A DNA stretch of 10,832 nucleotides from Campylobacter sp. UBA1713 (GTDB lineage Bacteria > Campylobacterota > Campylobacteria > Campylobacterales > Campylobacteraceae), in assembly GCA_002317305.1 (NCBI GenBank), contig DCIZ01000160.1, positions 9,042-19,873 on the forward strand, given 5' to 3'. The notes beneath the pieces are model-generated. The model was not told where the DNA came from. It was given only the letters and a program-made list of their open reading frames with translations, and did no database searches. The first letter of the stretch is position 1. Each line of letters starts with the position of its first letter. A program made the position numbers and the translations under genes. Shown piece after piece: positions 1 through 7,700 of this stretch.

Positions 1-16
1 TTTTTTAGAGGTGCCC
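1..16 (+). mobile_element. MITE terminal end (partial, continues off the window)
   Basis: The first 16 bases are identical to the right-hand terminal repeat of the complete element at 7901-8071 (AGAGGTGCCC preceded by a T-run). Only the outermost end is in view; the body would lie upstream of the window. It abuts TTAA and then sequence homologous to the interior of the same element family, so it looks like a younger copy that inserted into an older one. Confidence 0.6.
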
Positions 17-99
17 TTAAGTATTCTCCTCATTTTAAAACAAAAAATCACTAGAAACATTTCTAAAAAATTTAGCCAAACTGCTTTTTAGAGATGCCC
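17..99 (+). mobile_element. older, diverged MITE copy, right half only
   Basis: This stretch aligns with the last ~80 bases of the reverse complement of the 7901-8071 element. Shared blocks are TTTTAAAACAAAAA, then an A-rich stretch, then AGCCAAACTG, then the terminal TTTTTAGAGATGCCC, which has one G-to-A change from the other ends. The left half is missing: the alignment begins near the element's central apex, exactly where the end at 1-16 stops. It lies just upstream of the promoter of the following CNNM/CBS gene. Confidence 0.6.
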
Positions 100-132
100 T
101 AAACAAAATTCATAAGTTTATCATAAGTTGAA

Positions 133-144
133 TTTTGTTATACT
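133..144 (+). promoter_or_regulatory. extended -10 promoter of the CNNM/CBS gene
   Basis: TTTTGTTATACT carries a TGN extension and a TATACT -10 box at 139-144, typical of Campylobacter sigma-70 promoters that lack a conserved -35. Transcription would begin near 150-152, about 10 bases before the ribosome-binding site at 161-165. An inverted repeat AAAATTCA/TGAATTTT (105-112 and 129-136) overlaps its upstream edge. Confidence 0.55.
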
Positions 145-172
145 CAACCATTTTTTTAAAAAGGATAATGTT

Positions 173-1492
173 TTGGACCCCAACTCTTTTACAATGCTAC
201 TTTGTGCCATCGGGCTCATCTTAGCAAACGGCTTTTTTGTGCTTTCTGAATTTGCTATCGTAAAAATTCGTAAAACTAGACTTGAAGAACTGAGTAAAGA
301 GGGCATCTCAAACGCCAAACTCGCGCTAAAAATGTCAAATTCGCTTGACACCTACCTAAGTGCCACGCAGCTTGGCATCACGCTTAGCTCGCTTGCGCTT
401 GGCTGGATCGGCGAGCCGGCAGTCGCTAGACTCATCGAGCCGCTCATGTCGCGTCTTGGCTTTGGCGAAGTCGCCACACACTCTGTCGCTGTAGTCATCT
501 CTTTCATACTCATCACGCTACTTCACGTCGTGCTAGGCGAGCTAGTCCCAAAAAGCATCGCCATCGCAAAAACAGAACGCTCTGTTTTGCTCATCGCCCG
601 CCCGCTACACCTCTTTTGGCTACTCTTTTTTCCAGTCATAAAGACTTTTGATTTTGTAGCTATGCTTTCGCTAAAACTCATAAAAATCCAGCCAGCAAAA
701 GAGGGCGAGACGGCTCACAGCGACGAGGAGATAAAGATCATCGCTCACGAGAGTTTGCAAGGCGGAATGATAGGAAATTTCCAAAGCGAAGTGATAAAAA
801 ACGCGGTAGATTTTAGCGACACGGTGGCACACGAGATCATGACGCCACGCCGCGACATGGTTTGTTTGAGCCGTAAAAATTCGCTAGAAGAGAATTTACG
901 CATAGTTTATGAGAGCAAATTTACACGTTTTCCTTACATTGGAGAGGGCAAAGATGACGTCTTGGGCATGATTCACATTCGCGACATCTTGCTTAGCGAC
1001 ATAAAAACGCACGAGATAGACCTAGAAGCGCTTGTGCGTAAATTTATCATTGTGCCAGAAAACAGCAACATCTCAAACATTTTAGTCATGATGAACAAAG
1101 AGCGCATTAGCGCAGCGCTAGTCATAGACGAATACGGCGGAACGGCGGGACTTTTGACGATGGAGGACATCATAGAAGAGCTTGTGGGCGACATAAACGA
1201 CGAGCACGACGAGGACGATCCTGACGTCAAAAAACTCGCTGAAAATTCGTGGGAGTGCAAAGGTAGCGTGGAGGTCGAGCGCGTGGAGGAGCTTAGTGGC
1301 GTGGAATTTAGCGAGGACACAGAGCAGCAGACCATCGGCGGTTATGTCTTTAATCTCTTTCAACGGTTGCCAGAAGTGGGCGAAAAGATCGAAGATGCAA
1401 ATTTTGTCTATGAGATAGTAAGCGTGGAGAATTTACGCGTGGAGGTGGTGAAAGCTACTTTAAAAGAGAGTGTAAAGCCAGCCGAAGCGTGA
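173..1492 (+). CDS. HlyC/CorC-family (CNNM/DUF21-CBS) membrane protein
   Basis: A 439-residue inner-membrane protein of the family often called 'hemolysin' or CorC. Members are linked to Mg2+/Co2+ transport or homeostasis; true haemolysis is doubtful. The N-terminal DUF21/CNNM membrane domain covers about residues 5-170, with helices near 7-30, 65-85, 103-122 and 138-160 and the signature GELVPKS at 122-128. Two CBS domains follow (about 215-340) with IMTPR at 222-226 and VIDEYGGTAGLLTMEDIIEE around 317-336. A C-terminal CorC/HlyC domain spans about 355-430. I chose the TTG at 173: AAGGA at 161-165 is correctly spaced, the protein then begins MDPNSF as relatives do, and the apparent -10 box lies inside any longer reading. 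The ATG at 168 is out of frame and soon stops. It is a monocistronic gene of full family length. Confidence 0.88.
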   Translation: MDPNSFTMLLCAIGLILANGFFVLSEFAIVKIRKTRLEELSKEGISNAKLALKMSNSLDTYLSATQLGITLSSLALGWIGEPAVARLIEPLMSRLGFGEVATHSVAVVISFILITLLHVVLGELVPKSIAIAKTERSVLLIARPLHLFWLLFFPVIKTFDFVAMLSLKLIKIQPAKEGETAHSDEEIKIIAHESLQGGMIGNFQSEVIKNAVDFSDTVAHEIMTPRRDMVCLSRKNSLEENLRIVYESKFTRFPYIGEGKDDVLGMIHIRDILLSDIKTHEIDLEALVRKFIIVPENSNISNILVMMNKERISAALVIDEYGGTAGLLTMEDIIEELVGDINDEHDEDDPDVKKLAENSWECKGSVEVERVEELSGVEFSEDTEQQTIGGYVFNLFQRLPEVGEKIEDANFVYEIVSVENLRVEVVKATLKESVKPAEA

Positions 1493-1539
1493 AAGGCGTG
1501 AGGTTTGTGAGGTTTCGGGTGAGGCGTGAGGCGTGAGGC

Positions 1540-1622
1540 TTTTTAGGCGTGAGTGGCGAAGTTTCGTGAGGCTTCGTTAAGCGTGATGATTTTTAGGCGT
1601 GAGTGGCGAAGTTTCGTGAGGC
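1540..1622 (+). repeat. 33-bp perfect direct repeat, 50-bp period
   Basis: Bases 1540-1572 and 1590-1622 are identical (core GGCGTGAGTGGCGAAGTTTC). A third, partial copy follows at about 1626-1642 (AGGTTTGAGTGGCGAAG), and shorter GGCGTGAG units fill 1496-1537. The pattern looks like tandem duplication followed by decay. It starts immediately after the stop codon of the upstream gene. Confidence 0.85.
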
Positions 1623-1641
1623 GTTAGGTTTGAGTGGCGAA

Positions 1642-1679
1642 GTAAAAAACCGCCTGCCGTAATTTTTGGGCGGCTTTAC
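1642..1679 (-). terminator. intrinsic terminator for the minus-strand ImmA operon
   Basis: Read on the minus strand, GTAAAGCCGCC pairs with GGCGGTTTTTTAC. The G+C core CCGCC/GGCGG sits at 1669-1673 and 1650-1654, and six T follow directly at 1649-1644. It lies about 325 bp beyond the end of the four-helix membrane protein gene, with no gene between. In the plus direction the stem is followed only by CTTTA, so termination of the CNNM/CBS transcript here would be weaker. Confidence 0.45.
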
Positions 1680-1718
1680 CGTCCGAAGAATCTCACGCTT
1701 TTTGAGCTAGTAGAAAGT

Positions 1719-1741
1719 CAAATTCACAAAAAAGCGAATTT
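1719..1741 (+). repeat. dispersed AAATTCACAAAAAAGC-type motif, copy 1
   Basis: AAATTCACAAAAAAGCGAATTT has short inverted ends (AAATT/AATTT). A near-identical version lies at 1854-1875 and another at 3094-3116. Copy 1 and copy 3 also share the preceding AGTAGAA block. All three are intergenic. Confidence 0.6.
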
Positions 1742-1788
1742 TTTACAAAATTCTGCTTTCTGCTTTCCGCTTTCCGTTCTCCGCTACC

Positions 1789-1942
1789 GCCGTCATTCGC
1801 AAGGGACACAAGGCGACCGAAGAATCCCCTGAAATTTGATGTCGGAAAATCGCCAAATTCACAAAAAGCAAATTTAAAGATTCTTCGCCATCAAAATGCA
1901 GGGGATTCTTCGGTCGGCTTGCACCTCCCTCAGAATGACGGC
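1789..1942. repeat. REP/MITE-like long imperfect inverted repeat
   Basis: The arms at about 1789-1842 and 1888-1942 are inverted copies. The outermost ten bases GCCGTCATTC match perfectly, and so does the 18-base block CGACCGAAGAATCCCCTG (1814-1831 against 1899-1916). Both arms then continue with a similar TTTGATG stretch. The type, a palindromic intergenic unit beginning CGTCATTC and containing CGAAGAATC, is widespread in bacterial genomes. Here it lies between convergent genes, where the transcript would form a large stem-loop. The centre contains copy 2 of the AAATTCACAAAAAGC motif (1854-1875). Confidence 0.75.
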
Positions 1943-2003
1943 GTGAAATGTCTTTTTAAATATTTGACAAATTTCCGCACTCCGCTTTTGCAAAAGCAAA
2001 ACG

Positions 2004-2456
2004 CTACAAAGAGACTTCGTTACTTAGTTTGTTTGGTTTTAGCCCATTTTCTCTATTGCTACAAAATATCGCAAGTGCTGAAACAAGTAACAAGATGACA
2101 AAACAAAGCCAGTGAGGATCAAATTTGTCTGTTGTGTAGAGTGCAAGACAAACAATGGCACAAAATATCTTTAAACTATGCCAAAATTTGTCTAAAACAT
2201 GAACGTTTAGTTGAGCAATAAAAACGTAGCTTAGCGCTAAAAACAAGCCTTTCATAAATTCGCCATCTTTTGCCCCTTGAAAATATGGCACATTTACAAT
2301 CCAGTAAAAACACAATGGCAAATAAGCAAACAACGCTTTTGAAATAAACCATTTTGCTGTTGCTAAAAATCCAATTTTATCTGTATTTTGATTCTCATTA
2401 GCCTCTGTGCCATCATTTGCTTTTTCATCTTTAATTTTAATAGAAGCATCGACCAT
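2004..2456 (-). CDS. small four-helix membrane protein, partner of ImmA-like peptidase
   Basis: A 150-residue protein I do not recognise. Residues 1-28 form a polar tail rich in Asp, Glu, Asn and Lys. Four probable transmembrane helices follow, near 36-58, 66-88, 93-108 and 115-132, and then a short polar C-terminus. The start is ATG at 2456, which shares its A with the TGA of the upstream metallopeptidase gene (TGATG). AAAGG at 2465-2469 is well spaced for it. A longer reading starting inside the peptidase gene would have a worse context. The one-base overlap implies translational coupling, so the two proteins probably act together. The gene is visibly AT-richer than the efflux and CNNM genes, which may indicate recent acquisition. 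Function unknown; a membrane target or anchor for the peptidase is a guess. Confidence 0.65.
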   Translation of the reverse strand: MVDASIKIKDEKANDGTEANENQNTDKIGFLATAKWFISKALFAYLPLCFYWIVNVPYFQGAKDGEFMKGLFLALSYVFIAQLNVHVLDKFWHSLKIFCAIVCLALYTTDKFDPHWLCFVILLLVSALAIFCSNRENGLKPNKLSNEVSL

Positions 2457-2971
2457 CACTGAAACCTTTCTGCAACAAAATTCCACCTAAAATATGCCGC
2501 TTCATAAGAGACCTCGAAAAATTGTGCTAGTTTACTCGCGTCATATCCTTTGAAAGATATTAGATGTTTAACCTTGTCAAACGGCATCAAAAGTTCAGCT
2601 GCAAAAGCGTTTGCCTCTTGCTCCTCTATTAGCGTTTCTTCACTGAAAGGTTTTGCGTTTTTTGAAAAGTCGATCCTAGGTCGCCTTTTGTCCCGTGAGT
2701 GCAAACACCAGTGCCCTATCTCGTGTGCAATAGAAAATATTTTGCGCATCATCGGAAGATTGTCTCGCCTGATGTAAATAGTCCGTTCTTTTGGGTCTAT
2801 CAACGCTTCGTCCATGATCTGCCCATCGCCCGTTCCAGCATCTGCCCACTTTGCTACAAGTCCTTCTTTTTCTAGAATCACATCTAGGTCTACAGGAAAA
2901 CTTCCGCTCACTCCACTTCGAACAAGCAGATCTCTTGCTGTGTATTCTGCTCTACTGAAATTTGCTAACAT
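2456..2971 (-). CDS. ImmA/IrrE-family zinc metallopeptidase
   Basis: A 171-residue protein of the ImmA/IrrE (DUF955) family. Characterised members cleave regulators such as phage repressors (ImmA on ImmR) or DdrO (IrrE). The N-terminal helical region (about 5-38) contains the usual PVDLDVILEKEGL stretch. The zinc motif HEIGH lies at 83-87 within IAHEIGHWCLH, and the downstream ligand helix EEQEANAFAAELLMP lies at 116-130 with the likely third ligand near Glu119. The catalytic residues all appear present, so it should be active. No signal peptide is seen, so it is probably cytoplasmic. ATG at 2971 is preceded by AAAGGA (2978-2983). It is the first gene of a two-gene operon with the four-helix protein. 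It carries no fused helix-turn-helix domain and there is no adjacent XRE-type gene, unusual for the family, so its substrate cannot be named. Confidence 0.85.
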   Translation of the reverse strand: MLANFSRAEYTARDLLVRSGVSGSFPVDLDVILEKEGLVAKWADAGTGDGQIMDEALIDPKERTIYIRRDNLPMMRKIFSIAHEIGHWCLHSRDKRRPRIDFSKNAKPFSEETLIEEQEANAFAAELLMPFDKVKHLISFKGYDASKLAQFFEVSYEAAYFRWNFVAERFQ

Positions 2972-2996
2972 TGTAAATCCTTTAAAAAATTTGAAA

Positions 2997-3005
2997 ATTA
3001 TAACA
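2997..3005 (-). promoter_or_regulatory. extended -10 promoter of the ImmA-like operon
   Basis: Read on the minus strand the sequence is TGTTATAAT, a consensus TATAAT with a TGN extension, about 26 bases upstream of the ATG at 2971. The region upstream (3006-3080) is very AT-rich with periodic T-runs, as usual for Campylobacter promoters. No clear operator palindrome is seen. Confidence 0.6.
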
Positions 3006-3093
3006 TATTTCAGACTTAATTTTCAATAAAAAATAATAAAAGTAAATGAAAGTAAAATATACGATATAAAAAATTTTTAGCAAGTAGAATCTA

Positions 3094-3116
3094 CAAATTC
3101 ACAAAAAAGCAAATTT
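3094..3116 (+). repeat. dispersed AAATTCACAAAAAAGC motif, copy 3
   Basis: Nearly identical to the copy at 1719-1741, and the similarity extends upstream through AGTAGAA (3083-3089 here, 1709-1715 there). It lies in the gap between cmeC and the ImmA-like gene, together with a GATTCTTCGG block (3149-3158) that also occurs in the 1789-1942 element. Confidence 0.6.
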
Positions 3117-3266
3117 AACTTTTTCGCCCTCGCCAGGCTGGAGGGGCGGATTCTTCGGCTTCGCCTTACGGAAAACAGAGTGCAGAAAACAGAATTTGCA
3201 AAAATTCGTTTCTGTATAACCGCAAATTTCCACACTCCACACTCCTCACCCATAAAACCTAAAACC

Positions 3267-4730
3267 TCACTCCTTGCCTTTATCTTTATAGTTCTCATCA
3301 TTTACCACGCTTAGCTTGTCCTCGCCTGCTTTAAACCCGCCGCCAAACGCCTTAAAGACGCCCACCGCGCTCGTAACAGACGAGAGTTTTGCCGAAACCA
3401 AATTTAGCCGCACGCTCAAAAGCTGCCTTTGCGCATCCAAAAACTCTAAGTGTGTCGCCGCGCCAGAGTTGTAACGCATGCGAGTAAGGTTGTAAATTTG
3501 TGCTACACTTGCGTAGTAGTTTTGCATCGCTTGCTCTTTTTTGAGTGCATTTTCACGCGCCACAAGCGCATTTCGCACCTCGCCAAAAGCATTTCGCACC
3601 ACATTTTGGTAGTTCAAAAACGAAGCCGTTTGCGAAAGTTTCGCCAGCTGAACGTTGTTGTAGGTCTTGCCCCAGTCTAGCAAAGGCATCGCCACCGCAC
3701 CGCCTGCGCTCCACTTCACCGCGCTACTCTTAAAGAGATTCTTTAGCTCCACGCTCTCAAAACCAAAAAGCCCCGTCAAGCTCAAAGTCGGAAGCCAGCC
3801 CACTCTCGCCACGCCCACAAGCGCGTTTTGTGCCCTTAAAGTCTCAAAAGCCTTTGCCACGTCAGCACGCCTTGACAAGATGTCAGCGCTCACACCTTGC
3901 GGGACTTTTGGCGCTTTTGGCAAATTTGCACTCACCTCAAAATTCGCGCCTAGTATCTCCTCTACGTCCTTGCCCACCAAAACCGCAAGTGCCGTTTGTG
4001 CCGAGCTTAACGCCGTTTGAATCTCTAGTAGCTGAACCTTTGCACCGTCTACGCTAGCTCTTGCCTGAAGCTCTGTTACGCGGTCTATAGCGCCCGCTTT
4101 TAGCTGCGCTGCTCTGTAGTTTAGCGTGTTTTGGTAGGTCGCCAAACTCTCACGAAGGACTTTCTCTTGCTCTTTTAGCATGATGAGGTTAAAGTAAGCC
4201 TCTACCACGCCAGCAGCTATGCTAACTCGCGCACTCTCGTAGTCGTAAACGTTTGCACGAAAAGTCGCTTTTTGTGCCTCAACTGTGTTTCTCACGCGCC
4301 CCCAAAGGTCTATCTCATAGCTTAAAACCGCACTTAGACTAAACGAATTTGACGCGCTAGGGCTTTTACCAAGCGCTTTTAGACTCGCCGCACTCGCACT
4401 CTCGCCGCTTATCTTTGAGCGCCCCGCACTTCCGTCTAAACTAGCAAACGGCAGGTAAGCACTCCGTGCGATGTTTAGATTCACCCGCGAAATTTCCAAA
4501 TTTGCCAAAGCAAGCGCTAGGTTTATGTTGTTTTCTAGCCCTTTTTGCACAAGCGTGTTTAGCTTTTCGTCCCCAAACTCTCGCCACCACTCTTTGCCTA
4601 TGTCGGCGTTAGTCAAATTTGCTTTAAACTCTACTTTTGTCTCTGGCATCTCTGGTCGCCACATGCTAGAACACCCGCCAAAAACAAAAGCCACAAACGC
4701 CACCGCTCCAAAAATTTTTACACACTTCAT
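3267..4730 (-). CDS. cmeC: CmeC-type outer-membrane efflux channel lipoprotein
   Basis: A 487-residue outer-membrane factor of the TolC/OprM (NodT) family, which forms the trimeric exit duct of the CmeABC pump. The N-terminal signal ends in a lipobox with FGGC, so Cys20 should be lipidated. The mature start contains the family-typical KEWWREFGDEKLNTLV (46-61). Two tandem OEP repeats follow, about 60-250 and 270-460, each long alpha-helical with Ala/Leu-rich stretches. The second ends with the conserved YNSGAATHLEFLDAQRQLL block and an AFGGGF motif. ATG at 4730 overlaps the cmeB stop as ATGA and has AAAGGAG at 4737-4743, so it is coupled to the pump gene. Length is normal for the family. A short charged tail follows the GGGF motif. 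No convincing terminator is seen directly downstream. Confidence 0.92.
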   Translation of the reverse strand: MKCVKIFGAVAFVAFVFGGCSSMWRPEMPETKVEFKANLTNADIGKEWWREFGDEKLNTLVQKGLENNINLALALANLEISRVNLNIARSAYLPFASLDGSAGRSKISGESASAASLKALGKSPSASNSFSLSAVLSYEIDLWGRVRNTVEAQKATFRANVYDYESARVSIAAGVVEAYFNLIMLKEQEKVLRESLATYQNTLNYRAAQLKAGAIDRVTELQARASVDGAKVQLLEIQTALSSAQTALAVLVGKDVEEILGANFEVSANLPKAPKVPQGVSADILSRRADVAKAFETLRAQNALVGVARVGWLPTLSLTGLFGFESVELKNLFKSSAVKWSAGGAVAMPLLDWGKTYNNVQLAKLSQTASFLNYQNVVRNAFGEVRNALVARENALKKEQAMQNYYASVAQIYNLTRMRYNSGAATHLEFLDAQRQLLSVRLNLVSAKLSSVTSAVGVFKAFGGGFKAGEDKLSVVNDENYKDKGKE

Positions 4731-7700
4731 CTGTAGCTCCTTTTGTTTTTAGGTGCTCGTTTTTTGTCTATCCACTCGTTTAGGCTCTCAAGCAAGTAGA
4801 AGAAAAGCGGCACAAAAAAGATGGCGATGGTAGTTGCTGCTATCATTCCGCCCACGACGCCTGTCGCTAATGCGTGGCGACTTCCAGCACCAGCTCCTGT
4901 GGCAAACATCATAGGCAAAACGCCCAGAATCATCGCTAGCGAAGTCATGACGATGGGACGAAAGCGAAGTTTAGCTGCTGTGATGGCAGATTCTACTATT
5001 GGGCGTTTGCGTTCTAAGTGCTCCGCCATAGCAAATTCTACGATGAGAATGGCGTTTTTAGCCGCAAGCCCGATGAGCAAAAGCAAGCCCACCTGAAAGT
5101 ATAGGTCGTTACTAAGTCCTCTATACCACGTGAAAAGTAGCGAACCAAAGACGGCAAAAGGCACCGCCGTTACGATGGCTAGCGGCATGAGCCAGCGCTC
5201 GTATTGGGCAGCTAGAATCAAAAAGACAAAGACAAGTCCGAAGATCATCGCTGTCGTGCCCGTGCCTTGCGCGTTTATCTCTTGATAAGCCGACCCGCTC
5301 CAGCCTAAAACGTAACCTGTGCCCATCGTTTGTGCAAAGACCTCCTGAAAGGCTTTGATGGCATCGCCACTTGTGTAGCCTAGCTTTGGCTGTCCGCTGA
5401 TTCTCGCCGCTGGAAAGCCGTTGAAACGATTCACGATGTCAGCGCCCATCGAGCGATGCAAAGTGGCAACAGACGAAAGCGGAATCATCTCGCCTTTTGA
5501 ATTTCTAGCATATATCAAATTTAAGTTCTCTGGCGAATTTCGAAAATCCGCATCGCCTCGCACATTTACCTTAAATGTCTTGCCTAGCAAATTTATGTCA
5601 TTTACATAACTCGTGCCCACAGTCGCACCCAAAGCACCAAAGATATCGCTCATGGTAAGCCCAAGCGTCTTTGCCTTTTCTCTGTCTATTTTTATGTTAA
5701 ACTGCGGATAGGTCGTCTCCAAAGTCGTCCTCACCTGGTCCAAAACTGGATGTGCGTTTGCTGCTGCGACTAGTTTTAAGACGTCTTGTTCTATATCGTT
5801 GTAGCTTTTGCCCTCCAAACTCATGGCGTACACGTCAAAACCACCCGTTAGGCTAAGCCCCATGATAGGTGGCGGCGTGAGCGAGTAGCTCATGGAGTCT
5901 CTGTCTGTCATGTAGAGGATGCCGTTCATCTTTCCTGCTATGGCTGCATTTGTGTTGTTTGCCCCTTTTCGCTCTTTCCAATCTTTTAAATTTATAAACA
6001 TCATCGCCGCATTTTCACGCATCGCGCCCGCCATCTGGTCGTAGCCCGCCATGCCCGCAACTGTTTTTACATTTGGGTCTTTTTTAGCAAGCGATGCTAT
6101 AAACTGCATGTCTTTTTGCGTGCGTTCAGCCGTCGAAGCTGGCGGCAAATTTATGATGGTCAAAACCGCACCTTTGTCCTCTGTCGGAATGAGTCCAGTC
6201 GGAATGCGAAAGAGCAAAGCTATCATGGCAAAGACGATGACTCCCACCACCAAAAGGCTAGGCACGACATGTCTTAAAACCTTTGCCACGCCCGCACCGT
6301 AAATTTGAGTTGAGAAGTCAAAAAAATTGTTAAACGAGCGAATGAAGCCCCACGGTCTCCCTTTGTGTTTTGAGAGAATCACGCCACAAAGTGCTGGCGT
6401 CAGTGTCAGTGCCACAAGTCCAGAAATGGCGACAGATATGACGAGCGTAATGGCAAACTGCCGCTGAATCACGCCCACAAAACCCTCCATAAACGCCACA
6501 GGGACAAATACGGCAGAGAGAACCAAAACGATGGATATGACAGGCGCCATGATCTCTTCCATCGCCTTTTCGGTCGCCTCTTTTACACTCAAATTTGGGT
6601 CTTCGTGCAAAATTCTCTCTACGTTTTCTATGACGATGATGGCGTCATCTACGACTATTCCGATGGCTAGAATCAGTCCAAAAAGCGTAATGAGATTTAT
6701 GGAGAATCCTGCCGCATAAAGCCCTGCAAAAGCACCTATGATGGAGACGGGCACGGCGATGAGCGGAATGATAGTCGCACGGAAATTTCCCAAAAAAAGA
6801 TACATAATGACAAAGACCAAAAAGATAGCCTCCGCAAAAGTCTTTATGACCTCTTTTACAGAAGCGGTGATAAACGTAGTCGTGTCATATGCTACCTCGT
6901 AGGTTAGCGTGCCGGGAAACCTCTCTTTTAGCTCGTCCATCCGTGCGTTTGCGCGCTTAACTGTGGCTAGCGCGTTTGCGCCGTTTTGGAGCATGACCAT
7001 GATAGGAATCATCGGCTTGCCGTTGTATTCGCCATAAAAGCCGTATTTGTCCGCACCTAGCTCGACGCGCGCGACGTCTTTTAGCCGCAAGATGTTTGTG
7101 CCGTCAGCCCGCACTATGATGTTCTCAAACTGCTCGACTGTTTTTAGGCGACTCTCGCTCTTTATGGCGTAGACATATGGCACGCCCGCGTTTATGGGCT
7201 TTTCGCCTATTTTGCCTGCTGGATACTGGTTGTTTTGCTCTTTTATGGCACTTGTAATGTCTGTCGGCGAAAGCGAATACTTTTGCAACATGTCGGCTTT
7301 TAGCCAAATTCGCATCGCGTAGTTTTTCTGCCCGATGGCGATGGCATTGCCCACACCCTCGACTCGTTTTAGCTCGTCTATGATGTTTATGCTAGCGTAG
7401 TTGTAAAGCTCGACGTCGCTTGTCTTTCCCTCTTTGTCATAAAACGCTAGCATCTCAAGCATGTCGCCACTTCGGTCATAGACACTAAGCCCCACTTGCT
7501 GAACTTCTGCTGGCAAAAGCTTTTGGGCGATGGATACGCGGTTGTTTACGTTTGTCCTAGCCGTTTGCGGGTCCGTGCCTATCTTAAAGTAAACATTTAG
7601 AGTCATAGACCCAGCGCTACTTGACGTGCTGTCCATGTAGATCATGTCCTCGACGCCGTTTATAGAACTCTCCAAAACGGTTGCTACTGTGTTTGCTATA

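Larger units (their letters stand above)
1493..2003. other. 511-bp repeat-rich convergent intergenic region
   Basis: No credible gene is seen on either strand. The region lies between two convergent transcription units. In order it holds a GTGAGG-rich tract with a 33-bp perfect direct repeat (1493-1642), a hairpin with a T-run reading on the minus strand (1642-1679), an AAATTCACAAAAAAGC-type motif (1719-1741), a pyrimidine tract of CTTTC/CTTTCC units (1751-1783), a long imperfect inverted repeat (1789-1942) and a perfect palindrome GCTTTTGCAAAAGC (1984-1997). Confidence 0.7.

Noticed and set aside
1498..1642. CRISPR array at the direct repeats
   Set aside because: Only two full copies, with a 17-bp spacer, irregular shorter units around them and no cas genes; tandem decay explains it better.
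1984..1997. Palindrome GCTTTTGCAAAAGC as terminator of the four-helix protein gene
   Set aside because: It is a perfect 14-bp palindrome but has no loop or following T-run; the hairpin at 1642-1679 fits better.
2004..2486. Longer start for the four-helix protein, 10 residues upstream
   Set aside because: The start at 2456 has a well-spaced ribosome-binding site and the coupling overlap TGATG; the upstream residues (MEFCCRKVSV) look like out-of-frame peptidase sequence.
3077..3301. 74-residue minus-strand reading frame overlapping the end of cmeC
   Set aside because: It runs through intergenic repeats (GATTCTTCGG and AAATTTGC motifs), overlaps cmeC in another frame, has no family resemblance and is rich in Arg/Ser as repeat-derived frames are.
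4821..5096. Plus-strand reading frames opposite cmeB and cmeC
   Set aside because: They are antisense shadows of strongly conserved genes, without ribosome-binding sites or known domains.
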